Shown here: in pieces, positions 53,479 to 62,318 of the stretch | Numbering within the stretch: the stretch's first letter is position 1 | How the letters are laid out: every line of letters begins with the position of its first letter | NCBI RefSeq assembly: GCF_007997215.1 | Contig: NZ_VORW01000003.1 | Coordinates: 124,001-188,000 of the forward strand | Source of the DNA: Algoriphagus aquimarinus | GTDB lineage: Bacteria; Bacteroidota; Bacteroidia; Cytophagales; Cyclobacteriaceae | Reading direction: 5' to 3' | DNA: 64,000 nucleotides | Program-made: the position numbers and the translations under genes | The notes under the pieces: generated by a model | Database searches by the model: none | The model's input: the letters and a program-made list of their open reading frames with translations, nothing else | Told to the model about the DNA's origin: nothing

Positions 53479-53975
53479 TTAATTTTACTATACGTTTTTG
53501 GGAGTGAGCATTCCGAATTATATCCTAAGCACTCAGCCAAAAGCTCAAATTGCTTTCCATCTGAGGAAAAAGTCAAATTGGCAGTAGGTGTATCGCTAAA
53601 ATCAATTTCAGAAAATCTCAATTCATTTTTAGGGGCGTATAAATTATCGCGACTAGGGAGATAATAATTCTTTATTTGATACATCTCTGAATACGTAAAG
53701 GTAAAATCATTTGCCTGCAAATTATACCAACCTCGAGTAGCGAACCTATAGCCAAGATCTTTACCTGTTTCTGACTCTCTGACTGTCACATTGATATCAT
53801 AGGTGCTATCATTGACAAAATCATACCTCTCTACAATCCAATAATTGAGTGAGTCTACGTATTCCCTATTTTCCCAAGCTCCTATCAGTGGAGACATAGG
53901 TTCTTCAGAATCAGTACAACTAAAAAGTGATGCTGTACAAGCAGCTATAAAAAGAAGGCATAAGTATCTCATCAT
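53475..53975 (-). CDS. Small lipoprotein of unknown function
   Basis: A 166-residue protein with a lipoprotein signal (LFIAACTASLFSCTDSE; Cys20). The mature part begins PLIGAWENREYVDSLNYWIVE and shows repeated strands (YDFVNDSTYDINVTV; GYRFATRGWYNLQANDFTF), resembling the lipocalin-like 'glycosyl/stress' lipoproteins common in Bacteroidota with a 'LIGTWE' start. No function recognised. Convergent with the tandem pair; stop codons overlap by four bases. Confidence 0.7.
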   Translation of the reverse strand: MMRYLCLLFIAACTASLFSCTDSEEPMSPLIGAWENREYVDSLNYWIVERYDFVNDSTYDINVTVRESETGKDLGYRFATRGWYNLQANDFTFTYSEMYQIKNYYLPSRDNLYAPKNELRFSEIDFSDTPTANLTFSSDGKQFELLAECLGYNSECSLPKTYSKIN

Positions 53976-54075
53976 TCAAAAATTTGGTTGACAAAGTCTA
54001 TTACGAAACGAAGACTATAATCGCTACAGAAATTCAAACTAATCTAAAAGTATTTTCAATAAAAACTAGTAACCC

Positions 54076-54735
54076 CTATTTCAACCTCGCAATAGGAGTT
54101 CTTCCGCCCTTAGTTTTATCTTCCAACCCAACTATGATTTCAGCATCCAAAGGAAGATAAACATCCACACGAGAACCGAATTTGATAAAACCGAATTCAC
54201 CGCCTTGTTCCAATTCAGAACCTGGCTTCACATACCACTTGATTCTTCTTGCTAGAGCACCCGCAACCTGTCTTACCAACAGTTTAGTACCATTCTCATG
54301 CGTCACCACCATCGTAGTACGCTCATTCTCTGTACTTGACTTTGGGTGCCATGCTACCAGGTATTTTCCTGGATGATATTGAAAAAACTCCACAATCCCT
54401 TTGATCGGAGATCTAGTGATATGCACATTGATCGGAGACATGAAAATCGATACTTGTCTACGGTTTTCTTTCAAATACTCCTCTTCAAAAGTCTCTTCAA
54501 TCACCACTACTTTCCCATCTACGGGAGCGTATACCAAACTTTCGTCTGATGGCAATTGGATAATTGGGCTTCTGAAAAACTGTAGAATAATCAGGTATAG
54601 CGCAATACTTCCTAATACAGCAACATTAGAAAGTACTCTGGCATCTGGCATGAAATAGATGATGAGGTAATTACCGGCAACTAATATAATTAGCATCCAA
54701 AATAACAAAACTCTTCCTTCTCTGTGTATGGTCAT
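54076..54735 (-). CDS. psd: Phosphatidylserine decarboxylase proenzyme
   Basis: A 219-residue short-form (archaeal/Bacteroidota-type) PSD, which makes phosphatidylethanolamine. One or two N-terminal membrane segments (RVLLFWMLIILVAGNYLIIY-like, residues 9-28, and VAVLGSIALYLIIL) precede the core with SPINVHITRSPIKG and, near the C-terminus, the self-cleavage motif GFIKFGSRVDV; the Ser (S188) would become the pyruvoyl cofactor, splitting off a small alpha chain. In E. coli the motif is LGST, here FGSR as in the short group. I chose ATG 54735; an earlier in-frame start overlaps the terminator at 54752-54775. Confidence 0.92.
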   Translation of the reverse strand: MTIHREGRVLLFWMLIILVAGNYLIIYFMPDARVLSNVAVLGSIALYLIILQFFRSPIIQLPSDESLVYAPVDGKVVVIEETFEEEYLKENRRQVSIFMSPINVHITRSPIKGIVEFFQYHPGKYLVAWHPKSSTENERTTMVVTHENGTKLLVRQVAGALARRIKWYVKPGSELEQGGEFGFIKFGSRVDVYLPLDAEIIVGLEDKTKGGRTPIARLK

Positions 54736-54751
54736 AAGCTTTAAAACTAAA

Positions 54752-54775
54752 AGGCGTGGAGATTCCTCCACGCCT
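54752..54775 (-). terminator. Intrinsic terminator between gdhA and psd
   Basis: AGGCGTGGAG pairs with CTCCACGCCT (10 base pairs, 4-base loop) followed by T-rich sequence on the minus strand. It ends 33 bases after the gdhA stop and 17 bases before the psd ATG, so psd likely needs its own promoter or readthrough. Confidence 0.85.
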
Positions 54776-54807
54776 CAAAGATAAAATATTCTTTCGATAG
54801 AAAAGGC

Positions 54808-56085
54808 TTAGAATCCTCCTCTATATGTATATGTCTTCGCAACTTTATCAATTGCAACGATATAAGCTGCAATTCTCATCGGAACGTCATACTTCAATGA
54901 AGTCTGATAAACCGTATCAAAGGCATCCTTCATGATTCTGTCCGAACGGCGATTTACGCGGTCAGCAGTCCATTTGTAGCCTAATCTATTTTGAACCCAT
55001 TCGAAGTAAGATACCGTCACTCCACCGGCATTTGCCAAGATATCCGGCACAGCCATGATTCCTTTTTCGTTGATGATCGCATCTGCCTTAGCGGAAGTGG
55101 GCCCATTAGCTCCTTCTACGATCAGCTTAGCTTTGATATCATTTACATTGTGGATAGTGATCACATCTTCTACTGCAGCAGGCACGAGCACATCGACATC
55201 CAAGGTCAGCAGGTCGCCCGCATTTTCCATTTTGTCGCCGCCTTTGAAGCCTTCTAGATTCCCACCATTTGCATCACGGTATTCAATAGCCTCTACGATA
55301 TTGATTCCTTTTTCATTGTAAAATGCTCCAGTGTGGTCGGAAATTGAAACAATCTTCAACCCTCTTTCTTCCAAAAGTCTAGCCGCCCAAGAGCCTACGT
55401 TACCGAAGCCTTGCACTGCACATGTAGCTTGAAAAGGATTGATTTTCAACTTTTGCATGGCTGCCAATGCAGAAACCATCACCCCACGACCAGTAGCTTC
55501 AGTTCTCCCAAGTGATCCACCAAGTACAAGTGGCTTACCTGTCACGACTGAACTGACTGTCATTCCTTTCGCTTTAGAGTACTCATCCATTAGCCAAGCC
55601 ATTTCTCTAGGACCTGTACCCATGTCTGGTGCGGGAATATCCTTGTCCGGACCGAAGACATCGATCATTGCCATAGTATATGCTCTGACTAGACGTTCGA
55701 TTTCACCACTAGACATTTCTCTAGGATTACATCTCACTCCACCTTTACCTCCACCATAAGGAATGTCCACTACGGCACATTTCCAAGTCATCCAAGCCGC
55801 AAGTGCACGCACCTCATCGATGTGTACATCGGGAGCAAAGCGAATACCGCCTTTTGCTGGACCAAGAATATTTGAGTGGATTACTCGGATGCCTTCGAAG
55901 ACCTGGATTTTACCAGTATCCATCGTGATAGGAAGGGAAACGATTACTTGTTTGGCAGGATTTTTCAGAACATTGTACACCTCATCAGAGAGGCCTAGCT
56001 TTTCAGCGGCAATGTTGAATCTTTCCATCATTGACTCCAAAGGATTCTCTTTATCCTTAATCGGAGCCGGTTCAATGTAAGCCAT
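54808..56085 (-). CDS. gdhA: Glutamate (Glu/Leu/Phe/Val) dehydrogenase
   Basis: A 425-residue dehydrogenase linking 2-oxoglutarate, ammonia and glutamate. Substrate and catalytic region: ILGPAKGGIRFAPDVHIDE and WMTWKCAVVDIPYGGGKGGV (around 98-117); Rossmann loop QGFGNVGSWAA; the family end IVEGANGPTSAKADAIINEKG. Length and motifs fit the NAD-type hexameric GDH of Bacteroidota and archaea. It sits 70 bases after cdsA, and has a terminator behind it. The coenzyme preference is not certain from sequence. Confidence 0.93.
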   Translation of the reverse strand: MAYIEPAPIKDKENPLESMMERFNIAAEKLGLSDEVYNVLKNPAKQVIVSLPITMDTGKIQVFEGIRVIHSNILGPAKGGIRFAPDVHIDEVRALAAWMTWKCAVVDIPYGGGKGGVRCNPREMSSGEIERLVRAYTMAMIDVFGPDKDIPAPDMGTGPREMAWLMDEYSKAKGMTVSSVVTGKPLVLGGSLGRTEATGRGVMVSALAAMQKLKINPFQATCAVQGFGNVGSWAARLLEERGLKIVSISDHTGAFYNEKGINIVEAIEYRDANGGNLEGFKGGDKMENAGDLLTLDVDVLVPAAVEDVITIHNVNDIKAKLIVEGANGPTSAKADAIINEKGIMAVPDILANAGGVTVSYFEWVQNRLGYKWTADRVNRRSDRIMKDAFDTVYQTSLKYDVPMRIAAYIVAIDKVAKTYTYRGGF

Positions 56086-56155
56086 ATTCGGGTTTGATTT
56101 AGTTATTCAAATGCGGTGCAATATTAAGCAGATTTTCAATCAACAGGGGTCAGAA

Positions 56156-56995
56156 TTAGAAGATTTTCAAAAAGGCAGTGATAAATGGAGCTGAAAGTAA
56201 CAATCCGTCAAAACGGTCCATAAATCCACCGTGTCCAGGAAGTCCTTTTCCAGAATCCTTGATCTCAATAGATCGCTTAAAAAGCGACTCGATAAGATCT
56301 CCATAGGTACCGGCAATAATTATTATCCCGGCGATCACTAACCATTTCCAATCTTCAATCACATGAAAATATCGTGTCAAAACAAAAGCTACTCCAATTG
56401 CAGAAAATGCTCCTCCCAAAAATCCTTCCCAAGACTTCTTGGGAGAGACACGCTCGAATAACTTAGTCTTACCAAATTTTGTTCCCGCAAAATAGGCGCC
56501 TGTGTCACTAGCCCATAGAATCAACAAACACCCGATAATGATCTGATAATTATATGTGGCATCTACTGAAAATACTGCAAGATTAAGCAGAGAAAAGGGC
56601 ACTGCTACATAGAAAAGACCCAAAAAAGTATAGGCAACTCCAGTGAAAGGTTTCTTATCAGTTTTGCGATAAAGCTTAATAAAAAAGGTAAGTGAGACTA
56701 TAGGGAAGATCAAATAGAAATATTTCATGGACAAATGCTCCTTCTCCACCAGAAAGGTCAGGCAGAAAATCATCAGCCCCAGAAATGTACCAAAGCTCTT
56801 GAGAGGAAGCATCCCATCGAGACCACTCAGTTTATAGAATTCCATTTGGGAAAAACCTAAAATCCCTGCGAATACAAGAAAATAAGTGTAGTCAGAATAA
56901 ATGCAGCCCCCCACGATAATCAACGCTCCAAACAATGCGGTGATGGCTCTCTGACCTAGATTACTGTAATTATTTATACTAAAACGTGATCTCAT
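56156..56995 (-). CDS. cdsA: Phosphatidate cytidylyltransferase
   Basis: A 279-residue membrane enzyme (about eight helices) that makes CDP-diacylglycerol from phosphatidate and CTP. Signature motifs: ASDTGAYFAGTKFGKTKLF, RVSPKKSWEGFLGG and the C-terminal KDSGKGLPGHGGFMDRFDGL. Length is normal. The start overlaps the end of the DUF2007 gene by 17 bases. Together with psd in the same direction 1.4 kb downstream it covers two steps of phosphatidylethanolamine synthesis; pssA is not in the window. Confidence 0.95.
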   Translation of the reverse strand: MRSRFSINNYSNLGQRAITALFGALIIVGGCIYSDYTYFLVFAGILGFSQMEFYKLSGLDGMLPLKSFGTFLGLMIFCLTFLVEKEHLSMKYFYLIFPIVSLTFFIKLYRKTDKKPFTGVAYTFLGLFYVAVPFSLLNLAVFSVDATYNYQIIIGCLLILWASDTGAYFAGTKFGKTKLFERVSPKKSWEGFLGGAFSAIGVAFVLTRYFHVIEDWKWLVIAGIIIIAGTYGDLIESLFKRSIEIKDSGKGLPGHGGFMDRFDGLLLSAPFITAFLKIF

Positions 56996-57185
56996 TCTGG
57001 ATTATATTATTCGCCGACATCATATTTTCACTCTGCACATGAACCTCATAATTTCCAAAAATCTGATAAATAGTTTCCTTTTTATTCAATATGACAGCTT
57101 GTATTTGATGCTCTTCCAAGACGCCTTTGACGATCTCAGCTCTCACCTGCATTGGGGTTTCAAATACTTTGTTCCAGTTCTCCAT
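56979..57185 (-). CDS. DUF2007 domain-containing small protein
   Basis: A 68-residue protein: KVFETPMQVRAEIVKGVLEEHQIQAVILNKKETIYQIFGNYEVHV covers residues 5-49 in four short pieces and matches DUF2007, 'putative signal transducing protein'. The usual pattern is an N-terminal strand, one helix and a second strand followed by a glycine turn. It is soluble and small. It overlaps both neighbours: 26 bases with the CPBP protease gene and 17 with cdsA. Role unknown; the fixed position beside cdsA in Bacteroidota is suggestive. Confidence 0.8.
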   Translation of the reverse strand: MENWNKVFETPMQVRAEIVKGVLEEHQIQAVILNKKETIYQIFGNYEVHVQSENMMSANNIIQNEITF

Positions 57186-58110
57186 TGGGCTTATTTAATT
57201 TCTTAAAGTAAAAGATTCCTGCCAAAAGAACCAATAATCCAACAATGGCGGCAGGATAAGACACTGTATCTGTGGACTCCATATCAAAATCTATCATCCC
57301 TTGATTAGAAGCATATACCATCAATACCGTCACCGTATTATTCAACATATGAGCTAGTATAGGATACGTGAGGCTTCCAGAATAATAATAAAGGTAACCA
57401 AACATCCCTCCCAAAAACAATCGAGGCAGAAAGCCATAAAACTGAAGGTGAATTGCTGAGAATATAAAAGCTGTCACCCAAACTCCAGCGTGACCATTTC
57501 CTGTATATAAATGCATTTTGGGCTGAATAAGCCCTCTGAAAAACATTTCCTCCCCAATTCCTGCAAAAACTCCGATTACCAAAATCCCTACGAGCAATTC
57601 TGGAATACTTTGAAAATCGGTGAGAAACTTAGTCAACTCTAATAATTGCTCCTCCATTTCCAGCATCCACGACTCCATTCCGGATAAAAAATCAGGTAGA
57701 ATTAATTGTGAATTAAAATATACAAGCAAACCATTGAAAAGCATTCCTCCCACAGTGATTAACAACACCAAGCCTGCTCCTTTTATATTAAATCTTGGCA
57801 ACTGTATCTCCCAATGTAAATCAGCCTTATCAATGAACCGCATGATTACATAAGCTGCTACCCAAAAGCCAATCCCCGAACCTATTCCTTGCACAAAATA
57901 CATCGCCATTCTCCCGTTACTCGGTGAATAATCGCCTGTCATGAGCCCAATTATCTCCTCCATAGAGATATTAAACAGAAATGGTGCGATTGCCAAAGCA
58001 ACAACTTGAAGTACAATCAAAACTCCTATTGCAACTAAAACAATGACTATCAAGGACAAAAGCCAACTCTTTCGTTTACCAATTTCTGATTCCGTTTCGT
58101 ATATCTCCAT
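57160..58110 (-). CDS. CPBP family intramembrane metal-dependent or glutamic endopeptidase
   Basis: A 316-residue membrane protein with about eight helices. The CPBP (Abi/Rce1) motifs are: GIGEEMFFRGLIQP (Glu-Glu...Arg), AIHLQFYGFLPRLFLG (FxxxH type region with His) and ILAHMLNNTVTVL (HxxxN). These are the active-site residues of intramembrane proteases related to CAAX-processing Rce1. Substrate unknown. I chose ATG 58110; the frame is open 51 codons up, but TAAATTTG, a perfect -7 box on this strand, lies at 58131-58138, upstream of this ATG and downstream of the extended start. First gene of the run CPBP - DUF2007 - cdsA - gdhA. Confidence 0.88.
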   Translation of the reverse strand: MEIYETESEIGKRKSWLLSLIVIVLVAIGVLIVLQVVALAIAPFLFNISMEEIIGLMTGDYSPSNGRMAMYFVQGIGSGIGFWVAAYVIMRFIDKADLHWEIQLPRFNIKGAGLVLLITVGGMLFNGLLVYFNSQLILPDFLSGMESWMLEMEEQLLELTKFLTDFQSIPELLVGILVIGVFAGIGEEMFFRGLIQPKMHLYTGNGHAGVWVTAFIFSAIHLQFYGFLPRLFLGGMFGYLYYYSGSLTYPILAHMLNNTVTVLMVYASNQGMIDFDMESTDTVSYPAAIVGLLVLLAGIFYFKKLNKPNGELEQSI

Positions 58111-58130
58111 AATTGAGGTAAATTTACGCG

Positions 58131-58138
58131 CAAATTTA
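58131..58138 (-). promoter_or_regulatory. -7 box of the CPBP-DUF2007-cdsA genes
   Basis: TAAATTTG on the minus strand, 21 bases upstream of the ATG at 58110, is an exact TAnnTTTG match and sits in the 37-base gap before the divergent dusB gene. Its -33 box would fall inside dusB; no TTG found there. Confidence 0.45.
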
Positions 58139-58147
58139 AAATAAGAA

Positions 58148-59137
58148 GTGGTTAAGATAGGAAACTTGGAGTTAGGGGACTTCCCATTGTTGCTTGCACC
58201 AATGGAAGATGTAAGCGATCCGCCGTTCAGAGCAGTCTGCAAACAGAACGGTGCAGACCTCATGTATACGGAATTTATCAGCTCAGAAGGCTTGATTCGT
58301 GATGCGGCTAAGAGCGTGGCAAAACTTGATATTTTTGATTACGAGAAGCCAATTGGAATTCAGATTTTCGGAAATGAGATCGCCTCCATGCGTGAAGCTG
58401 CAGCAATCGTGGAAGAAGCTCAACCTGATATTCTGGACATCAATTACGGTTGCCCTGTAAATAAGGTGGCTTGTAAAGGAGCTGGTGCAGGGATACTCTT
58501 AGACATCGACAAGATGGTCTCCATGACTGCCGAAATCGTGAAATCAGTAAACATCCCGGTCACCGTGAAAACTAGACTCGGCTGGGATCAAAACACCATT
58601 CGTATCGTAGAGGTAGCTGAGCGACTTCAAGATGTAGGAATACAAGCAATCAGTATCCACGCCCGCACAAGAGCTCAAATGTACAAAGGCGAAGCAGATT
58701 GGAGTTATTTGAATCTAGTCAAAGACAATCCACGCTTACATATTCCTGTGTTTGGAAATGGCGACATTGATTCTCCGGAAAAAGCGCAGGAATACAAGAA
58801 TAAATACAACGTCGATGGCATGATGATCGGCAGAGCATCGATAGGATATCCTTGGATTTTTAACGAGATAAAGCATTTTCTTGCTACTGGCGAAAAACTT
58901 GCTGCTCCTGGACTAGATGAAAGAATTGCTGTTGCCAAGAAGCACCTGGATTTCTCGGTAGAGTGGAAAGGTCCAAAACTTGGAATTCTGGAGATGAGAA
59001 GACACTACACGAATTACTTCCGCGGCATGCCGAATTTCAAACAATACCGTGCAGAAATGGTCACTGCTGATACGTACGAGCATGTTTGTGAAGTTTTAGA
59101 GAAAGTTTCTAACGTATATGCAGATCACATTTTCTAG
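58148..59137 (+). CDS. dusB: tRNA-dihydrouridine synthase DusB
   Basis: A 329-residue FMN enzyme that reduces uridines in tRNA. Motifs: LLAPMEDVSDPPFR (FMN binding), TEFISSEGLI, the catalytic Cys in DINYGCPVNKV (C102) and GAGAGILLD, then VKTRLGWD, GIQAISIHARTRAQMYKG, PVFGNGDI and GMMIGRASIGYPWIF, all DusB-type. The reading frame begins with GTG; no ATG upstream in frame gives a better start. It is divergent from the CPBP gene, 37 bases away, and followed by a large terminator. Confidence 0.93.
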   Translation: MVKIGNLELGDFPLLLAPMEDVSDPPFRAVCKQNGADLMYTEFISSEGLIRDAAKSVAKLDIFDYEKPIGIQIFGNEIASMREAAAIVEEAQPDILDINYGCPVNKVACKGAGAGILLDIDKMVSMTAEIVKSVNIPVTVKTRLGWDQNTIRIVEVAERLQDVGIQAISIHARTRAQMYKGEADWSYLNLVKDNPRLHIPVFGNGDIDSPEKAQEYKNKYNVDGMMIGRASIGYPWIFNEIKHFLATGEKLAAPGLDERIAVAKKHLDFSVEWKGPKLGILEMRRHYTNYFRGMPNFKQYRAEMVTADTYEHVCEVLEKVSNVYADHIF

Positions 59138-59153
59138 GAGAAATAAAGTTGAA

Positions 59154-59196
59154 AGGCGGTGAGGTTGAAAGGTTAGCTTCAACTTCACCGCTTTTC
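59154..59196 (+). terminator. Long intrinsic terminator after dusB
   Basis: GCGGTGAGGTTGAA pairs with TTCAACTTCACCGC (one G-T pair) with an 8-base loop, followed by a T-rich run. It begins 17 bases past the dusB stop. Confidence 0.88.
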
Positions 59197-59301
59197 TATT
59201 TTTAGTCTCGTAAACTTTTTACTCTCCAGACTTTATTTTTCCAAACAACTATTCTTTGGTTTTGCTTCCTTTGTGACGCGGACAATTCTCCGCACTAGCA
59301 G

Positions 59302-60213
59302 ATGTCCACTACCACCAACGACAGCAATCTCAGAAACTGGGGTTTACTCATACTTTTGTCCCTGATTTGGGGCAGTTCATTTATCCTCATCAAAAGAGGA
59401 TTAGAAGTGTTTTCAGCCGGAGAAGTTGGGGCTTATAGAATCGTAGCAGCAGCGACCTTCCTCTTGCCGCTTTCAATTCCAAGACTAAAAAATCTTGACA
59501 AATCCCAGATCAAAAACCTGATCATCGTGGGATTAGTTGGAAGCTTCATTCCTGCTTTTCTTTTTGCAAAAGCCCAGACACAACTCAGCAGCTCTCTAAC
59601 AGGCGTTCTCAATGCGCTCACTCCACTTGCTGTTGTCGTCATCGGCGCATTGTTTTTTAATTCCAAAATCACCCGTCGAAATGGAATCGGCCTAGCCATC
59701 GCATTTATCGGGGTTTTTATCTTGGTGACTGTAAAAGAAGGTTCAGGATTTGGTGCATTTGCTGATATCAACTCGTATGCTTTCTATGTAATTCTTGCTT
59801 GTATCTGCTATGGATTCAATCTGAATATTATCAAATACCGATTCCAGAAGCTCAAACCAATAGAGATCACTGCTATTTCCCTGATCATGGTTTTGCCTAT
59901 GGCGCTGATTTACCTGATGGCAGGTACACAGTTTTCTTACAAAGTCGTGAATATTGACGGTGCACTTCCTGCCCTTGGCTATGTCACACTATTGGGTGTG
60001 ATGGGTACAGCGATCGCGCTGATTATTTTCAATGTGATGGTGAAGACGGCAACGCCAGTTTTCGCAGCTTCAGTTACCTACATTATTCCAATTGTAGCCA
60101 TCTTCTGGGGTGTGCTTGATGGCGAAGTGTTACTTTTCGGACACTACATAGGAATCGTAGCAGTGATCATAGGAGTATGGTTTGGGAATAGGAAGAAAAT
60201 AACTCAGCCTTAA
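59302..60213 (+). CDS. DMT family transporter (EamA)
   Basis: A 303-residue membrane protein with ten predicted helices in two EamA halves: LLILLSLIWGSSFILIKRGL opens the first (with the WGSSF motif), and the second starts near ADINSYAFYVILACICYG. The end GVLDGEVLLFGHYIGIVAVIIGVW also repeats the family pattern. EamA transporters export metabolites or amino acids; the substrate is open. Its stop overlaps the stop of the M23-like gene by four bases. Confidence 0.9.
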   Translation: MSTTTNDSNLRNWGLLILLSLIWGSSFILIKRGLEVFSAGEVGAYRIVAAATFLLPLSIPRLKNLDKSQIKNLIIVGLVGSFIPAFLFAKAQTQLSSSLTGVLNALTPLAVVVIGALFFNSKITRRNGIGLAIAFIGVFILVTVKEGSGFGAFADINSYAFYVILACICYGFNLNIIKYRFQKLKPIEITAISLIMVLPMALIYLMAGTQFSYKVVNIDGALPALGYVTLLGVMGTAIALIIFNVMVKTATPVFAASVTYIIPIVAIFWGVLDGEVLLFGHYIGIVAVIIGVWFGNRKKITQP

Positions 60214-61103
60214 TTCCCCGCCTCATAGGTCTTTTTCTCCTTTTTGCTCATTTCCGCAGTCACTACCTCCTCGGGATGCACCACGACTAATTCTTGCATT
60301 TCGGAGATATCGGACACGCCTTCCTTAGAGATAAACTTCATCGGAGTCATTTCATAGTTAAGCTTTGCTGTACCGTCCTTTACAGGTTTCATATTGGCTA
60401 ATCTTACATGAAAGCCGGAGTTATAATCTTCACCAGCTGACTCGGCAATCACATCACCTGGAAAAACCACCTGACCCAATTTTACTTTTTCACTCCCAGG
60501 ACTCAAAACCATGATTTTGGTTAGCGATCCATCCTCATGGAAGAGCTCTATGAAGTTTTCTCCTCGGTCGAAATCCAAATTATTTTTATCTGCATATTTA
60601 TCCATACTAATCTCTGAAACCACTCCTTTGCGAGGAGCTACCACCTCAGTAGGCAAGCCAAACCTGAAAGAAACCCCAACATAATCCGTATTCTCCTCCC
60701 TTGGCTGGTGACGATTTTCGATATGCGTCATGCGAATTCCCGTCGCAACAGTGCCTTCTTGCAAAGGAATCAGGTAAACCGTTTCATCTTTTGATTTTCT
60801 GCTATAATCGCCTTTGATGAATGAATAAGTATAGCGCAGGTTTGTAGACTGGCTTTCTGTCACTCTTTTCAGAGTCACCACTTTAGATTTACCTGGCCGG
60901 GCAATCACTATCCCCGTATTACTTATTGAATTCAAGTTAGTCAGCTCAGTGTAGTCTATTAAAATAGTGTAGGGTACATTCCCCGTATTGGTGGCATACA
61001 ATTCCATACTTCCTTCTTCACCCCGAACAGTTTCCATGGTGATTTGAGCTACGCAAATTTGCCCGAAAAAGAATGAACAAAGAATAATTATAAATGGACG
61101 CAT
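60210..61103 (-). CDS. Secreted M23-like protein with degenerate active site
   Basis: A 297-residue protein with a signal peptide (residues 1-18, CVAQI). Residues about 20-105 form a beta domain; from 145 the sequence follows the M23/LytM beta fold (RFGLPTEVVAPRKGVVSEIS; IELFHEDGSLTKIMVLSPGS; VKLGQVVFPGDVIAES; FHVRLANMK). Active M23 peptidases need His-x3-Asp and His-x-His. Here the first His is absent (RFGLPTEV) and the last motif reads FHVRL, with one His only. It therefore probably lacks endopeptidase activity and may bind peptidoglycan or activate an amidase, as EnvC-like proteins do. This is inference. Confidence 0.75.
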   Translation of the reverse strand: MRPFIIILCSFFFGQICVAQITMETVRGEEGSMELYATNTGNVPYTILIDYTELTNLNSISNTGIVIARPGKSKVVTLKRVTESQSTNLRYTYSFIKGDYSRKSKDETVYLIPLQEGTVATGIRMTHIENRHQPREENTDYVGVSFRFGLPTEVVAPRKGVVSEISMDKYADKNNLDFDRGENFIELFHEDGSLTKIMVLSPGSEKVKLGQVVFPGDVIAESAGEDYNSGFHVRLANMKPVKDGTAKLNYEMTPMKFISKEGVSDISEMQELVVVHPEEVVTAEMSKKEKKTYEAGN

Positions 61104-61231
61104 AAGTTGATTTGGGAGTAAAAAACTAAGTGCTGAGACTGATCAAGTGAATCAAGAACTCAGCAAGAGAAAACCCAAAATAGTGATTTTGGAAAAACGT
61201 CTTAAACTAAAAATGAAAAAGTTTCAATAAT

Positions 61232-62308
61232 TTAATAGCCCCACTTCATTCGCTCTCGCCAAGCAAATGCTAGTTTAGGCAGTTGTTGATAGCTGTTGAT
61301 TCCAGCTTTAACACCCTGCGTTTTCAGGAAAACATCGTTTGTTTTTCTGCTTAATTCTAAAGAATATGCTTTAACAGATTCACTAGCTTTTTGCAAGGAA
61401 ACCAAATCATTTCGTACTCCTAGATCCAAGGTTTTCACCCATACTTTGTATTCATCGGGCGCCATACGATAATAGTCACGGATTTGATAAGTCAACAACC
61501 TTAATTGTCCTGAATAGCGCAAGAGTGGATCATCACTATTGGTACAGATCACCCATGCAATGAAATTCGCCTCGCCCTCATCCGTCACCCCATAACTATG
61601 AGCCATCTCATGCGCAACTGTAAAAGGCTTCTCCAGCGCATGTAAAGTAGGGTCGATATAGCTTTCTCCAGTAAAGGGAAAATAGATACCAAGAATCCCC
61701 ATTTTCCTCATAAATCCTGGAGGAGGAAAAAGCTTGGTTCGTGGTCTACCTGTGAAATTCAAACCAAGCATATCGAGATTGTCTGCAATATTTGCCCGCA
61801 CGAGTTTTTCCAACTCAGGATAGGGTAAAATCTCCTCAATAGCTGTGGTGTCCTGAGTGATAGATTTCCTGTATTGTTGCACTAGGCGCTGCGTGATGAG
61901 CACCTCGTGTTTTAATTCCTCCAAATTCATAGCATGCGGACTAAGCCCCAATTGCAGCACTATTGGAGTTCGCTGATAATTAAACCCCCAGAGGAAAAGG
62001 AAAAAGAAGATCAATGCCCCAATTCCATTAGCTAATGCCCGGAAAGTATAGAACAATTTCCATTTCCATCCTTTGCGTTCGGTAAGCCTAAAAAGATAAA
62101 TGCCAATGACCAGCATCACTGACACTATAAACAAATAAACGCTGGGAAAAGGCAATCTTCCCAGCGTCATATCTATTACATTCCGGATTCCCGGAAAGAA
62201 TATTCTAGAATAAATATCGTCTGTTGCTTCAGGGTTTTGAGCCGCCAAATAACGTATTCCCAAAGCAATAACTCCAAGAATCGCCCAGGACCAATCTCTC
62301 TTACCCAT
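61232..62308 (-). CDS. DUF3810 domain protein (zincin-like membrane metalloprotease)
   Basis: A 358-residue protein with three N-terminal membrane helices (WAILGVIALGIRYLA; SVYLFIVSVMLVIGIYLF; GIGALIFFFLFLWGF, up to residue 108) and a large outer part with a zinc-protease motif VAHEMAHSYG (H233, E234, H237), followed by TDEGEANFIAWV, where the Glu could be the third ligand. This is the DUF3810 family; the metal motif makes it a probable membrane-bound peptidase acting at the outer face of the inner membrane. The substrate is unknown. It is 10 bases downstream of the Nfu gene and likely cotranscribed. Confidence 0.85.
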   Translation of the reverse strand: MGKRDWSWAILGVIALGIRYLAAQNPEATDDIYSRIFFPGIRNVIDMTLGRLPFPSVYLFIVSVMLVIGIYLFRLTERKGWKWKLFYTFRALANGIGALIFFFLFLWGFNYQRTPIVLQLGLSPHAMNLEELKHEVLITQRLVQQYRKSITQDTTAIEEILPYPELEKLVRANIADNLDMLGLNFTGRPRTKLFPPPGFMRKMGILGIYFPFTGESYIDPTLHALEKPFTVAHEMAHSYGVTDEGEANFIAWVICTNSDDPLLRYSGQLRLLTYQIRDYYRMAPDEYKVWVKTLDLGVRNDLVSLQKASESVKAYSLELSRKTNDVFLKTQGVKAGINSYQQLPKLAFAWRERMKWGY

Positions 62309-62318
62309 ATTTAACAGC

